A DNA stretch of 16,830 nt from VMCP01 sp964408945. Lineage in GTDB: Bacteria; Bacteroidota; Bacteroidia; NS11-12g; UBA955. Shown one piece after another: positions 7,794 through 14,739 of the stretch (positions are counted from its first letter, which is position 1; each line of letters opens with the position of its first letter). The position numbers and the translations under genes were made by a program. The notes below the pieces were generated by a model, which saw nothing but the letters and a program-made list of their open reading frames with translations, was not told the DNA's origin and did no database searches. The stretch is from contig CAYPBJ010000040.1 in NCBI GenBank assembly GCA_964408945.1, positions 1-16,830 on the forward strand. The letters are read 5' to 3'.

Positions 7794-9079
7794 TGAATAG
7801 GAAACACTTCATATACTCATTGGGATTGGGAGCTGTGGCGCCTTCGGCGTTGAAGGGTGGCGAGTGGTTAGAACATGTTCCGAAGGGCAATCCTAAAGAG
7901 GAAAAGTTTTGGGAAGATTTGGCTCGGAGTTTCCCAAAATACTATCAAAAAGGGGGGAAGCAATGGGGTGCGAACATCGTTAATTTAGAGAACGGATATT
8001 TCAGTCACATGCCGCCTGAAGTATTTTTAGCGCATGTGGCACATCAAAATCACATCAACGATGCCACTAGTTTATTCATGCGTTTGGAGCAGCAAGATGA
8101 GATTGAAAAGTCGAGGTTGGCATTTGCACAATCGCAAAACTTAGACCCTGATGAATTGGCTTTTACTCGAAATACTACCGAGAGTTTGAATGCGGTAATT
8201 ATGGGATTTCCGTGGAAGGCTGGCGACGAAGTGGTGATTGGCAACCAAGACTATGGAAGCATGGTTGAAGCCTTTGAGCAGGTTTCGAAGAGGTATGGTG
8301 TGGTGGTTAAAGTGGCAAATGTTCCGCTTTCGCCCGAAACCGATGAAGATGTGGTAGCGGCTTATTTGAAGGAAATGACTTCGAAAACACGCATGGTTCA
8401 CATCACTCATTTGATCAATTTGAGTGGACAAATTTTGCCTTTACAAAAAGTCTTGAATGCAGTGAAAGCTTTCAAGAGTGATGTTATGACGGTGGTTGAT
8501 GCAGCGCATAGCGTGAATCACGTCGTCCTAAAGATGGGCGATTTATTGCAAGCGGATGCTATTGGTGCGAGTTTGCACAAATGGACTTGCGCACCCATTG
8601 GAGTTGGGATGTTGGCGGTAAAGAAGGATTGGATTTCTCAGATATGGCCGTTGATGGGCGATTCGGGAGATCCCAGCAATATCCGAAAATTTGAGCATCA
8701 AGGAACTCGTCCCATCAACAGTATAATGGCCTTGAGGAAGGCCTTGGAGTTCGGTGAAAAAATTGGGGGTGCTGTTCCAAAATGGAACCGATTAGTGTCT
8801 CTGCGGAAGTTGATTCTGGGCAGTGACGGCAATGGTTTTAACGTCATGGAATCGGGAACTTATCAATTGGCTTGCGATGAAGATCGATTGGGGGCAATAT
8901 GTTGCATCAAACACAAGGATAAAACGGTTCAAGAGCTGCAGAAAGATCTCATGAAAGAGGGGATTTTTACGGTGGGCATTGAACATAAAGTGGTTCAAGG
9001 AGTTCGCATTACGCCTCATCTAAGTACTTCAAAATCAGATGCATTGCGTTTGAATTCGGCGTTGGCTAAATTGGCCTAG
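7793..9079 (+). CDS. Class V PLP-dependent aminotransferase/epimerase-like enzyme with Tat-like leader
   Basis: 428 residues with the class V fold-type I aminotransferase layout. TRNTTESLN (126-133) matches the cofactor-phosphate loop, VVDAAHS carries the PLP-ring Asp (D236), and LHKW holds the Schiff-base lysine (K263). The general form recalls the isopenicillin N epimerase/cysteine desulfurase-like branch; the reaction here cannot be named. The N-terminus, NRKHFIYSLGLGAVAPSA, looks like a twin-arginine leader with RK in place of RR. Export of a folded PLP enzyme by Tat would make biochemical sense, but the RK variant lowers certainty. The gene overlaps the stop of the preceding exported protein by one base and is last in the plus-strand operon. 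A hairpin lies about 30 nt after its stop. Confidence 0.88.
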   Translation: MNRKHFIYSLGLGAVAPSALKGGEWLEHVPKGNPKEEKFWEDLARSFPKYYQKGGKQWGANIVNLENGYFSHMPPEVFLAHVAHQNHINDATSLFMRLEQQDEIEKSRLAFAQSQNLDPDELAFTRNTTESLNAVIMGFPWKAGDEVVIGNQDYGSMVEAFEQVSKRYGVVVKVANVPLSPETDEDVVAAYLKEMTSKTRMVHITHLINLSGQILPLQKVLNAVKAFKSDVMTVVDAAHSVNHVVLKMGDLLQADAIGASLHKWTCAPIGVGMLAVKKDWISQIWPLMGDSGDPSNIRKFEHQGTRPINSIMALRKALEFGEKIGGAVPKWNRLVSLRKLILGSDGNGFNVMESGTYQLACDEDRLGAICCIKHKDKTVQELQKDLMKEGIFTVGIEHKVVQGVRITPHLSTSKSDALRLNSALAKLA

Positions 9080-9126
9080 TTGCATTTTTCCGTAAAATTC
9101 ATTTCCTCACTTGCGTTTATCCGTAA
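9080..9126 (+). repeat. Imperfect direct repeat, two 16-mers 31 bp apart
   Basis: TTGCATTTTTCCGTAA (9080-9095) recurs as TTGCGTTTATCCGTAA (9111-9126), 14 of 16 identical and offset by 31 bp, about three helical turns. The second copy lies inside the hairpin at 9107-9130. This fits a regulator site upstream of the lipoprotein gene or remnants of duplication. Confidence 0.5.
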
Positions 9127-9130
9127 GTGA
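9107..9130 (+). terminator. Hairpin after the aminotransferase gene, possible terminator or operator
   Basis: TCACTTGCG (9107-9115) pairs with CGTAAGTGA (9122-9130): nine pairs including one G-T wobble, with a 6-nt loop. The following TTTAT is a poor U-tract, so it may slow rather than stop polymerase, or act as an operator for the gene starting at 9162. Confidence 0.4.
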
Positions 9131-9147
9131 TTTATGGTGGTATGCTG

Positions 9148-9155
9148 TTGCTTTG
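9148..9155 (+). promoter_or_regulatory. -7 promoter box TTGCTTTG, leaderless configuration
   Basis: Seven of eight positions match the TAnnTTTG pattern (T for A at position 2). Six nt separate it from the ATG at 9162, the same spacing as at 4999/5006 and 14733/14740. It helps to choose 9162 over the upstream in-frame TTG at 9111. Confidence 0.4.
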
Positions 9156-9161
9156 TTATTT

Positions 9162-9725
9162 ATGAGGAAATTAATTACTCAAATTGGCATTTTTGTTTTG
9201 TTATTGTTTCAATTTGGATGTTCCGGCGTTCAGGAACGAACCGCCTTTGGGGGTGTTTTCACAGTTGCTAAACCTCAAAATTTGGATTTATTGGATTCTG
9301 GATTCGGTGAAAAGCAAACGATTGACCTTCAAACTTTAGAGGTCCCTCAATGTGTAGAAAAGGAAAACAAGCTGACTTTTAGCCAGAAAGTAGAGCAGCA
9401 CATGCATAAAAGGAATCAAAAAGTTTGGTTTGAATCGGGAAGGTTACCTAAAAAAATTCAAAAATTACAGCCTATTAGGCAGTATAAAGAATTTTTGAAA
9501 ACAGGAAAAAACTCGGCAAAAGCTGAAGGCAGAAAAAAAGGGAAAACACTTGCAATCACTGGATTGATTTTGAGTTTGTTGGGACTTTTGTTTTTAAATT
9601 TTTATGTATTCACTGCGGATAACGACTGGGGTATTGTTTCATTTTCTTCATTTCTTCTTGGTTTTGCTGTTTTTATTTTAGGATGTATTCTTCTACTAAT
9701 TGGTCTTGTAATGTCTTTTTACTAA
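9162..9725 (+). CDS. Lipoprotein with two C-terminal membrane helices, function unknown
   Basis: 187 residues from ATG 9162. The N-terminus MRKLITQIGIFVLLLFQFGC gives a lipoprotein signal with the lipidated Cys at residue 20. A charged soluble part of about 100 residues follows (basic segment RLPKKIQKLQPIRQYKEFLK, then AEGRKKGK), then two hydrophobic helices at about 129-150 and 160-185, separated by a short TADNDWG loop. The combination of lipid anchor and C-terminal helical hairpin suggests inner-membrane residence rather than outer-membrane sorting. I do not recognise the family. The reading frame stays open to a TTG at 9111, but the lipoprotein signal and the -7-like box both favour 9162. 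The gene is followed after 5 nt by the ribbon-helix-helix gene, so the two are probably co-transcribed. Confidence 0.72.
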   Translation: MRKLITQIGIFVLLLFQFGCSGVQERTAFGGVFTVAKPQNLDLLDSGFGEKQTIDLQTLEVPQCVEKENKLTFSQKVEQHMHKRNQKVWFESGRLPKKIQKLQPIRQYKEFLKTGKNSAKAEGRKKGKTLAITGLILSLLGLLFLNFYVFTADNDWGIVSFSSFLLGFAVFILGCILLLIGLVMSFY

Positions 9726-9730
9726 ACAAT

Positions 9731-10009
9731 ATGAAAAAACGCATCAATATTTCCATAGACACTGATATTCATGAGAGGGCTCAACGACACGCCTTCCGTC
9801 GGGGAATCAGTTTGAGTAATTTTATAGAAACAGAATTGTGTCGTGCTATGAAAAAACCTGAAGAGTCTGATGGGTATGATTATCCAAGTGCGTGGTTGCA
9901 ATTGGATTTCGAACAGAGGCAACATTTGATTCAATACATGAATTTTCTGATAGAAAAGTCTGGAGCTAGCGATCTTCCGTTCGCGGTGGAGGGAATAGGG
10001 AGGTTGTGA
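9731..10009 (+). CDS. Ribbon-helix-helix (RHH) DNA-binding protein, orphan antitoxin-like
   Basis: 92 residues from ATG 9731. The first 40 residues (KRINISIDTDIHERAQRHA, RGISLSNFIETELCRAM) have the RHH layout: a short alternating beta strand for major-groove contact, a helix, a turn with GISLS, and a second helix. This resembles DUF6364-type antitoxins that accompany PIN toxins. The C-terminal half (PSAWLQLDFEQRQHLIQYMNFLIEKSG) is the kind of region that would bind a partner. No toxin gene adjoins it: upstream is a lipoprotein, downstream a heptamer array begins one base after the stop. The in-frame sequence from 9683 only overlaps the preceding gene, so 9731 is preferred. It may regulate its own small operon; an antitoxin role is inference. 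Confidence 0.75.
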   Translation: MKKRINISIDTDIHERAQRHAFRRGISLSNFIETELCRAMKKPEESDGYDYPSAWLQLDFEQRQHLIQYMNFLIEKSGASDLPFAVEGIGRL

Positions 10010-10010
10010 A

Positions 10011-10213
10011 GATGGTAGATGGTAGATGGTAGATGGTAGATGGTCAGTGGCCTGTGGTCAGTGGTCGGTGGCCTGTGGTCAGTGGTCCGAAGTCTGTGGT
10101 CTGATTCCCGAAACCTGAAACCTGAAACCCGAAACCCAGCACCCGGTAACCAGCACCCGGTACCCGAAACCCGAAACCCGAAACCCGGTAACTGGCACCC
10201 GGTACTTGGTAGT
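10011..10213. repeat. Heptanucleotide repeat array, 29 units in unbroken 7-nt register
   Basis: Every base from 10011 to 10213 falls into one 7-nt register: four GATGGTA and one GATGGTC (10011-10045), then eight units mostly of the AGTGGTC, TGTGGTC or GGTGGCC kind with one CGAAGTC (10046-10101), then units of TGATTCC, CGAAACC or TGAAACC, CAGCACC, CGGTAAC or CGGTACC and related forms (10102-10206), fading with TGGTAGT. Higher-order 14-mers (CAGCACCCGGTAAC and CAGCACCCGGTACC) and 21-mers show that blocks were duplicated. It starts one base after the RHH stop and ends about 45 bp before the next ATG. Such short tandem heptamers occur between genes in some cyanobacteria and Bacteroidota and arise by slippage. 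The reading frame running through it gives heptapeptide repeats and is not a gene. Confidence 0.92.
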
Positions 10214-10259
10214 TGTAATGAAATTGTAATATTTTAACTAAATTGGAACACTAAAAAAA

Positions 10260-10706
10260 ATGATCATAAATAAATTAAAATCGATGTGGGTGATTCTTGG
10301 AATTCTCACCATGTCAATGTCTTCTTGTGAAAAAGACGAAGCAGAAAATAAGCCAAGCATCAATGGTAAATGGGAACTGACCGAGTCAAGGTCAGAGTAT
10401 TTTATCAATTCTACGAATGTGATTGATGACATTGAAGTTGACGCGTTTCTTCCAAACGAAGTAGTAATGGAAGTCTTGGGCAATGAAGTGGTCTTTTATG
10501 ATGAAGGCATTGAGTCGGATCGTTGCGGATTTAAATACCAAAACAATAAAATGATGTTCATTTATGATGAAGATCCAACCTATGAGTACAATGATACATT
10601 TTTTGTGTCTGAATTGACTTCTACGTCCCTAAAAGCAAGAATTACGGAGATTGAAACCACAGATGATTATAGAGTTGAAACAACCTTGAGCTTTAAGCGG
10701 AAATAA
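10260..10706 (+). CDS. Lipocalin-like lipoprotein
   Basis: 148 residues. The N-terminus has a basic start, a hydrophobic core and a lipobox ending at Cys 23 (MSMSSC), followed by EKDEAENK. The mature domain opens with INGKWELTESRSEYF, the GKW..T motif that starts lipocalin-like (calycin) domains in many Bacteroidota lipoproteins. Then come alternating beta strands (VVMEVLGNEVVFYDEG, KMMFIYDED, TSLKARITEIETTDDYRVETTLSFKRK). It is probably an outer-membrane-anchored small barrel of unknown ligand. A second Met at residue 9 is an alternative start. A degenerate -7 element (TAAATTG at 10239-10245) precedes it at the edge of the heptamer array. It is probably a single-gene transcript, or read through into the gene at 10728. 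Confidence 0.78.
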   Translation: MIINKLKSMWVILGILTMSMSSCEKDEAENKPSINGKWELTESRSEYFINSTNVIDDIEVDAFLPNEVVMEVLGNEVVFYDEGIESDRCGFKYQNNKMMFIYDEDPTYEYNDTFFVSELTSTSLKARITEIETTDDYRVETTLSFKRK

Positions 10707-10711
10707 AGAAC

Positions 10712-10719
10712 TACCTTTG
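10712..10719 (+). promoter_or_regulatory. -7 promoter box TACCTTTG
   Basis: Exact TAnnTTTG match beginning 5 nt after the lipocalin-like gene's stop, with 8 nt between the box and the ATG at 10728. Transcripts would carry a leader of only a few bases. A TTG at 10685-10687 lies 24 nt upstream of the box, a little far for a -33 element. Confidence 0.55.
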
Positions 10720-10727
10720 ACGCTGCT

Positions 10728-11978
10728 ATGAAAAAAATACTTAACCTTCTTTTGGCAGCAATATTAATCTTTAATGTTTCTGCTCAAAACATCAAAACGG
10801 AAAAGGTAACTTATACATATGTAAAGCTACCAACCAATCCAGTAAAACCAAAGCCAGTTTCTTATTTTTCGCAAATTAAGTCAGGTGCTGAGTCTATTAA
10901 TGCAGATTTAAAGTCTAGGTATGAAGCTGATTTGGCTGCTGCAGAAAGCGAATATCAAGATGCAACAAATAATTATCAGGCAAATTTGAAAGCTGCTGAT
11001 GAGCAGTATTTAAAGGAGATGGAAGAGTACAACAACAAATCTATGGCCAAGAAATTGGTTGAAAAGCAGTTGTTGAATGAGAATACCAAGCCAGTTAAAC
11101 GCTATGTTCCAACTCCGAGCAAGAAATATGTCCCTGAGCCCAAGTACGCAACAGCTCATGATGTAACTACCTTGGCTTCAAGTTATTTGAAATTGGATGG
11201 ATTTAATCGTGCAGAGGGAAGTGAATTAAACTATTTGGTTACCATGGAAACTTTCGAATATTCTCAACCCAAAATGGTTTCAGAAGTGAAAAAAGAATCT
11301 ACGGTATCTAACGGTAAATCTACTAGCTATGATGTAACTTACTATCATTTAGAATTTGAATATCGTCTGCCGATGAACATCAAAGTAACACGAAACGGAA
11401 GTGAAGTTTACTTTGAAAACCCTGCTAAGTTGCAAGAGTTTGCTAAATATGTAGGGCCAGCTACTAAGAGTCAACCTTCGAGTGATGTGAGCGTTTTAGC
11501 TAAAAATTTAGAATTACAGGTGTTGAAGGAGAATTTGAATTATGTTAATCACTTGGTTAATGACCGTATAGGATTTGAGAATACTGAGCGCAAAACAGGT
11601 ATTGACTATGTGAAAGATAAAAAAGGATTATACACGGATTTGACAGAAGCTTACAACTTGTCTACCATGTCCTATAACATGTTAGGTAAAACCGATGATC
11701 AAGCAAAAGCAAAACTAGAACAAGCGGTAGCAATTTGGGTAAAAGCTTTGGGTGAATCAGATTTGATTGATAAAAAAGCTAGAATTGACAAAAAAGTAAC
11801 GTCTTCTTTGTGCTTTAACCTTTTGGAAGCCTACTTTATCTTGAGAAATGTAGATGAAGGAGAAAAAATCCTGAACATGATGAATAAAATGGATTTGTCT
11901 CGTAGCGATGCAAAATTGAGAGATAATTATGCTCAAGAATTCATTGACTTGAGAATGAGAATAAACGCAAATCAATAA
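10728..11978 (+). CDS. Secreted coiled-coil protein of unknown family
   Basis: 416 residues and no family recognised. A clean signal peptide (MKKILNLLLAAILIFNVSAQ) is followed by a lysine/proline-rich segment, then a charged coiled coil at about residues 52-110 (ESINADLKSRYEADLAAAES onward), a proline-rich linker (KPVKRYVPTPSKKYVPEPKY), a beta-rich domain at about 135-230 with LEFEYRLPMNIKVTRNGSEVYFE, and an all-helical C-terminal half at about 245-416. That last part has TPR-like helix pairs (LTEAYNLSTMSYNMLGK, CFNLLEAYFILRNVDEGEKIL). No sorting domain or lipobox is present, so it is predicted periplasmic or at the outer membrane's inner face. It ends just before a strong terminator. Confidence 0.78.
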   Translation: MKKILNLLLAAILIFNVSAQNIKTEKVTYTYVKLPTNPVKPKPVSYFSQIKSGAESINADLKSRYEADLAAAESEYQDATNNYQANLKAADEQYLKEMEEYNNKSMAKKLVEKQLLNENTKPVKRYVPTPSKKYVPEPKYATAHDVTTLASSYLKLDGFNRAEGSELNYLVTMETFEYSQPKMVSEVKKESTVSNGKSTSYDVTYYHLEFEYRLPMNIKVTRNGSEVYFENPAKLQEFAKYVGPATKSQPSSDVSVLAKNLELQVLKENLNYVNHLVNDRIGFENTERKTGIDYVKDKKGLYTDLTEAYNLSTMSYNMLGKTDDQAKAKLEQAVAIWVKALGESDLIDKKARIDKKVTSSLCFNLLEAYFILRNVDEGEKILNMMNKMDLSRSDAKLRDNYAQEFIDLRMRINANQ

Positions 11979-11998
11979 GTTTGCAAAGAATATTGTTG

Positions 11999-12025
11999 AA
12001 AGGCCGCCTAAGGGTGGCCTTTTTT
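11999..12025 (+). terminator. Intrinsic terminator
   Basis: AAAGGCCGCC (11999-12008) pairs with GGTGGCCTTT (12013-12022) over ten pairs with one G-T wobble and a TAAG loop; the T-run reaches 12025. It lies 20 nt after the stop of the secreted coiled-coil gene. Confidence 0.9.
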
Positions 12026-12102
12026 GTTGAATTTTTGTACAAATTTGGATCAGATGATAAAAAAGTGACAGAGTTCCCTTAGCCATAATCATCTGCTGAT
12101 TG

Positions 12103-12110
12103 TTACTTTG
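12103..12110 (+). promoter_or_regulatory. -7-like promoter box TTACTTTG
   Basis: Seven of eight positions fit TAnnTTTG. It ends 2 nt before ATG 12113 and 5 nt before ATG 12116. If the transcript starts 4-6 nt after the box, the second ATG would be used, making this mRNA leaderless. Confidence 0.4.
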
Positions 12111-12112
12111 TC

Positions 12113-13678
12113 ATGATGAAAAGGTTTTTTATTGCTTTATCGGCCCTTGTGAGCGTTCTTTCCGCAGAGGCGCAGTTCGTCGACTCTACGCTTGTAGGAT
12201 ATTGTATCACTAATAAGTTTGATCCTACTTTCACTTTCAAAAGCAACAAAATTGACACATGTGTAAATTCGCTAGATGTTAAAGTATCCTACAAAGGAAC
12301 ACCCGTTTATGCCAATTGGAATGATGGGATAGGTTCAATTGATAGAACCATCAATTATTCTGGAGAATACCAATTGTATATGTATGATTCGGCTAAGTGC
12401 ATTGATACCTCTGTGACTTTGTATGTTACTCTAAAAGGTGGGACTATTTACACTTATACCGATAATGGTACTAATACCGTAACTATCTGCAGCGGAAATA
12501 ATACATATCTTTATGCTTACCATACCGAAGAAATTGTTTGGAATACTGGAGAAACTAGTTCCAATATTTTGGTAAATAAAGCGGGAAAATATTTCGCCAA
12601 ATCTAAGAATAACAAATCATGTGTTATTGTTTCTGATACTATCACAGTTAATGTTGTTACGCCAAAAAGACTTTCAGTAAAAGTTACCGGTAAAACTGAT
12701 TTTTGCTTGGGGGACTCTTGTGTTTTGGAAGTTAACACCACAGATTCTAACATTTATTGGTCACCTTATTACAACTACGGTAAAAAAATTGTAGTGAAGC
12801 AGTCTGGTATTTACACCGTTTATTACAAGGATCCAACTTATGGATGTGGCATTTACTCCGATAGTGTTATTGTGAATGTTAAGTCGCCAGAAATGTTCTA
12901 CATCTGCATGGTTACCAATGACAGTGCGACTGGTAAAAACAAGATTGTTTGGAAGCCTCAAAGTTGGGTGACCAAATACCAAGTGTACAGAGAGACCAGT
13001 GTTTCAGGTGAGTTTGAATTGCTTGGTGAGTTAAAAGGGGCTTCCAATGAGTTTTTCATTGATACTACTTCTAAACCTAGAACTAGAGCTTATACCTATT
13101 ATGTAAATGCTTTTGATTCATGCGGAAATTCAGCCATCGAAAACCAGTATTACAGGCATACTACCTTGCATTTGACCGCAAGTCTTGGTGTAACGGGTGA
13201 GAACAACTTGAATTGGAGCGACTACTGGGGCATTTATCCTATAAATACCTACAATATTTACAGGAGCAACGAAGGCGGTGCGTTTAAGAAGATTGCTTCG
13301 GTTTCTGCATCGGTAAAATCATATTCTGATTATGAGCCACCAAAAGGGGTGAATAGATATAAAATTGGAATTGACGCCGTGACAGATTGCAATTCCGGAA
13401 AAGAGGAGTTGAATTCAAACATTGTGGCATTTGGAATATTGTCGAACAATGTATTGCAGCGCCCTCAAATTTCAATCCTTCCCAATCCTACAAAAGGAGA
13501 GTTTAGCTTAACCGGTATTCCAACTGGAAGCACTGTAAAGGTTTATTCAGTGGCAGGAGTTTTAATTGATGAGATCAGTGATTCTGGCAGCGGTCTTTAT
13601 TCTGTGGGACATTTATCTGCAGGAATGTACTTGATCCAGGCCGGCTCAAATTCAATGCTGAAATTGATAAAAGAGTAA
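12113..13678 (+). CDS. Type IX secretion cargo protein with Ig/FN3-like repeats and T9SS sorting domain
   Basis: 521 residues (520 if the second Met is used). A signal peptide (KRFFIALSALVSVLSAEAQ) leads into beta-rich repeats. At about 30-255 are SprB/PKD-like segments with paired cysteines (for example VWNTGETSSNILVNKAGKYF and the similar YWSPYYNYGKKIVVKQSG). At about 260-440 are two fibronectin-III-like modules with YQVYRETSVSGEFELLG and YNIYRSNEGGAFKKI. The C-terminal 70 residues (ILPNPTKGEFSLTGI, KVYSVAGVLIDE, LSAGMYLIQAG, LKLIKE) form a type A T9SS C-terminal domain, which targets the protein through the outer membrane for secretion or surface attachment. The role is likely adhesion or a structural surface function; no catalytic domain is visible. 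It stands alone behind its own promoter. Confidence 0.9.
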   Translation: MMKRFFIALSALVSVLSAEAQFVDSTLVGYCITNKFDPTFTFKSNKIDTCVNSLDVKVSYKGTPVYANWNDGIGSIDRTINYSGEYQLYMYDSAKCIDTSVTLYVTLKGGTIYTYTDNGTNTVTICSGNNTYLYAYHTEEIVWNTGETSSNILVNKAGKYFAKSKNNKSCVIVSDTITVNVVTPKRLSVKVTGKTDFCLGDSCVLEVNTTDSNIYWSPYYNYGKKIVVKQSGIYTVYYKDPTYGCGIYSDSVIVNVKSPEMFYICMVTNDSATGKNKIVWKPQSWVTKYQVYRETSVSGEFELLGELKGASNEFFIDTTSKPRTRAYTYYVNAFDSCGNSAIENQYYRHTTLHLTASLGVTGENNLNWSDYWGIYPINTYNIYRSNEGGAFKKIASVSASVKSYSDYEPPKGVNRYKIGIDAVTDCNSGKEELNSNIVAFGILSNNVLQRPQISILPNPTKGEFSLTGIPTGSTVKVYSVAGVLIDEISDSGSGLYSVGHLSAGMYLIQAGSNSMLKLIKE

Positions 13679-13752
13679 ATCTTTATACCTATTATTTGGT
13701 ATTTCTCGATTTGGGTAAATGATTAGGCTTATGCCTGCGTTTCCTAAGTGTG

Positions 13753-14700
13753 ATGAGGTACTATTTTTTGATTCTTTCTTTTTTTGGGGGGATTTTAAAC
13801 GCCCAAACCGATAGTTTTCAGTTTCCTCGTGATCTAAGGATGAGGGGGAATGCAACTGAGAATGCTAATGATGCTATTTATTTATTCAATGTATCTTTCC
13901 AATGGTACAAAGACCGCAAATTGCTACCCCACGAAGAGGCGGCAGCCTGTTTGAATAATTTAGGAAGGCAATACGCTATTTTGGAGAAATACGATAGTTC
14001 AGCTATGTATTATTACGAGTGTCTGTCAATGTATAGAAAATTAAATTCTGCTTTTGCTCGTAAGAATTTGACTAGTAGTTTGTGCAATTTGGGTGCTATG
14101 TATCAAAGCAAGTTTGAATTTGACAGTGCCAATCTTTATTATAACTTGGCATTGGATAGGGCATTGTTAGACCCAGATGTTGAATGGAATGAGAAAAATC
14201 GAATTCTTGAATGCATAGAAGAATTATACAGAGAATATGATAAGATCGAATTACTCATTTCATTCAAAAACAAACTCTATGTCGGAAAACCGGCACCTGA
14301 TTTTTCTCTGTTTTCCAATACGGGCAAGCAAGTTACTTTGAAAGATTACCGCGGAAAATGGTTGTTGATTGATTTTTGGGCAAGTTGGTGTTATCCGTGT
14401 TTGAAAGAAATACCAACATTAAAATATATAGACACGACTTTGCCATGGGTAGAGATTTTGGGAATTTCTGTAGATACCGAATATCCCAGTTGGATATCGA
14501 GAATCAAATCGGAAGATTTGACTTGGAGACAAGTCTTAGACCACCAGAAAGCCTCAGAATCTACGTCTATAAAATACGGAGCTAGACGCATTCCATTGAC
14601 GGTAATAATTGACCCAAATGGCGTTGTAAGACGATACGGTTTGAGAGGTGAGGAGTTGAAAGAGGCATTGATAGAGATTGGCACAGAAGAGGGATTTTAA
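13753..14700 (+). CDS. TPR-thioredoxin fusion, TlpA/ResA-like periplasmic oxidoreductase
   Basis: 315 residues from ATG 13753; an overlapping GTG at 13750 is less likely. A signal peptide (MRYYFLILSFFGGILNAQ) is followed by two to three TPR-like helix pairs at about 60-140 (EEAAACLNNLGRQYAILEKY, TSSLCNLGAMYQSKFEFDSA). A thioredoxin fold at about 178-312 begins GKPAPDFSLFSNTGK and holds the active site WASWCYPC (Cys 213 and 216), with the cis-proline at P281 in RRIPLTVIIDPNG. TlpA/ResA proteins reduce or exchange disulfides in the periplasm, for example during cytochrome c maturation or under stress. The TPR part suggests a docked partner protein. No c-type cytochrome or DsbD gene is nearby, so the client is unknown. 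No convincing -7 box was seen upstream. Confidence 0.88.
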   Translation: MRYYFLILSFFGGILNAQTDSFQFPRDLRMRGNATENANDAIYLFNVSFQWYKDRKLLPHEEAAACLNNLGRQYAILEKYDSSAMYYYECLSMYRKLNSAFARKNLTSSLCNLGAMYQSKFEFDSANLYYNLALDRALLDPDVEWNEKNRILECIEELYREYDKIELLISFKNKLYVGKPAPDFSLFSNTGKQVTLKDYRGKWLLIDFWASWCYPCLKEIPTLKYIDTTLPWVEILGISVDTEYPSWISRIKSEDLTWRQVLDHQKASESTSIKYGARRIPLTVIIDPNGVVRRYGLRGEELKEALIEIGTEEGF

Positions 14701-14725
14701 GGTGTTTTAGACGCTCAAAATTTTC

Positions 14726-14733
14726 GATCTTTG
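14726..14733 (+). promoter_or_regulatory. -7-like promoter box GATCTTTG, leaderless configuration
   Basis: Seven of eight positions fit TAnnTTTG (G for T at position 1), with 6 nt to the ATG at 14740. The in-frame TTG at 14731 lies in the box, so the ATG is the likely start. Confidence 0.4.
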
Positions 14734-14739
14734 TTTCCG

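Noticed and set aside
8141..8431. Antisense open frames inside the aminotransferase and other long genes
   Set aside because: They shadow well-supported coding genes on the other strand and have no family features.
10011..10213. CRISPR array
   Set aside because: Units are 7 bp and contiguous with no spacers, and no cas genes are present.
10040..10237. 65-residue open frame with heptapeptide repeats (LWSVVGG, LWSVVRS ...)
   Set aside because: It lies entirely in the heptamer array; 7-nt units repeat their codons every 21 nt, so a stop-free frame is expected without any coding role.
12051..12095. Inverted repeat CAGATGAT / ATCATCTG upstream of the T9SS cargo gene
   Set aside because: Eight pairs with a 29-bp gap and no relation to the promoter box; plausible by chance in AT-rich intergenic DNA.
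13685..13702. Hairpin ATACC...GGTAT after the T9SS cargo gene as a terminator
   Set aside because: Only five pairs, three of them A-T, with an 8-nt loop and no U-tract; too weak to call.
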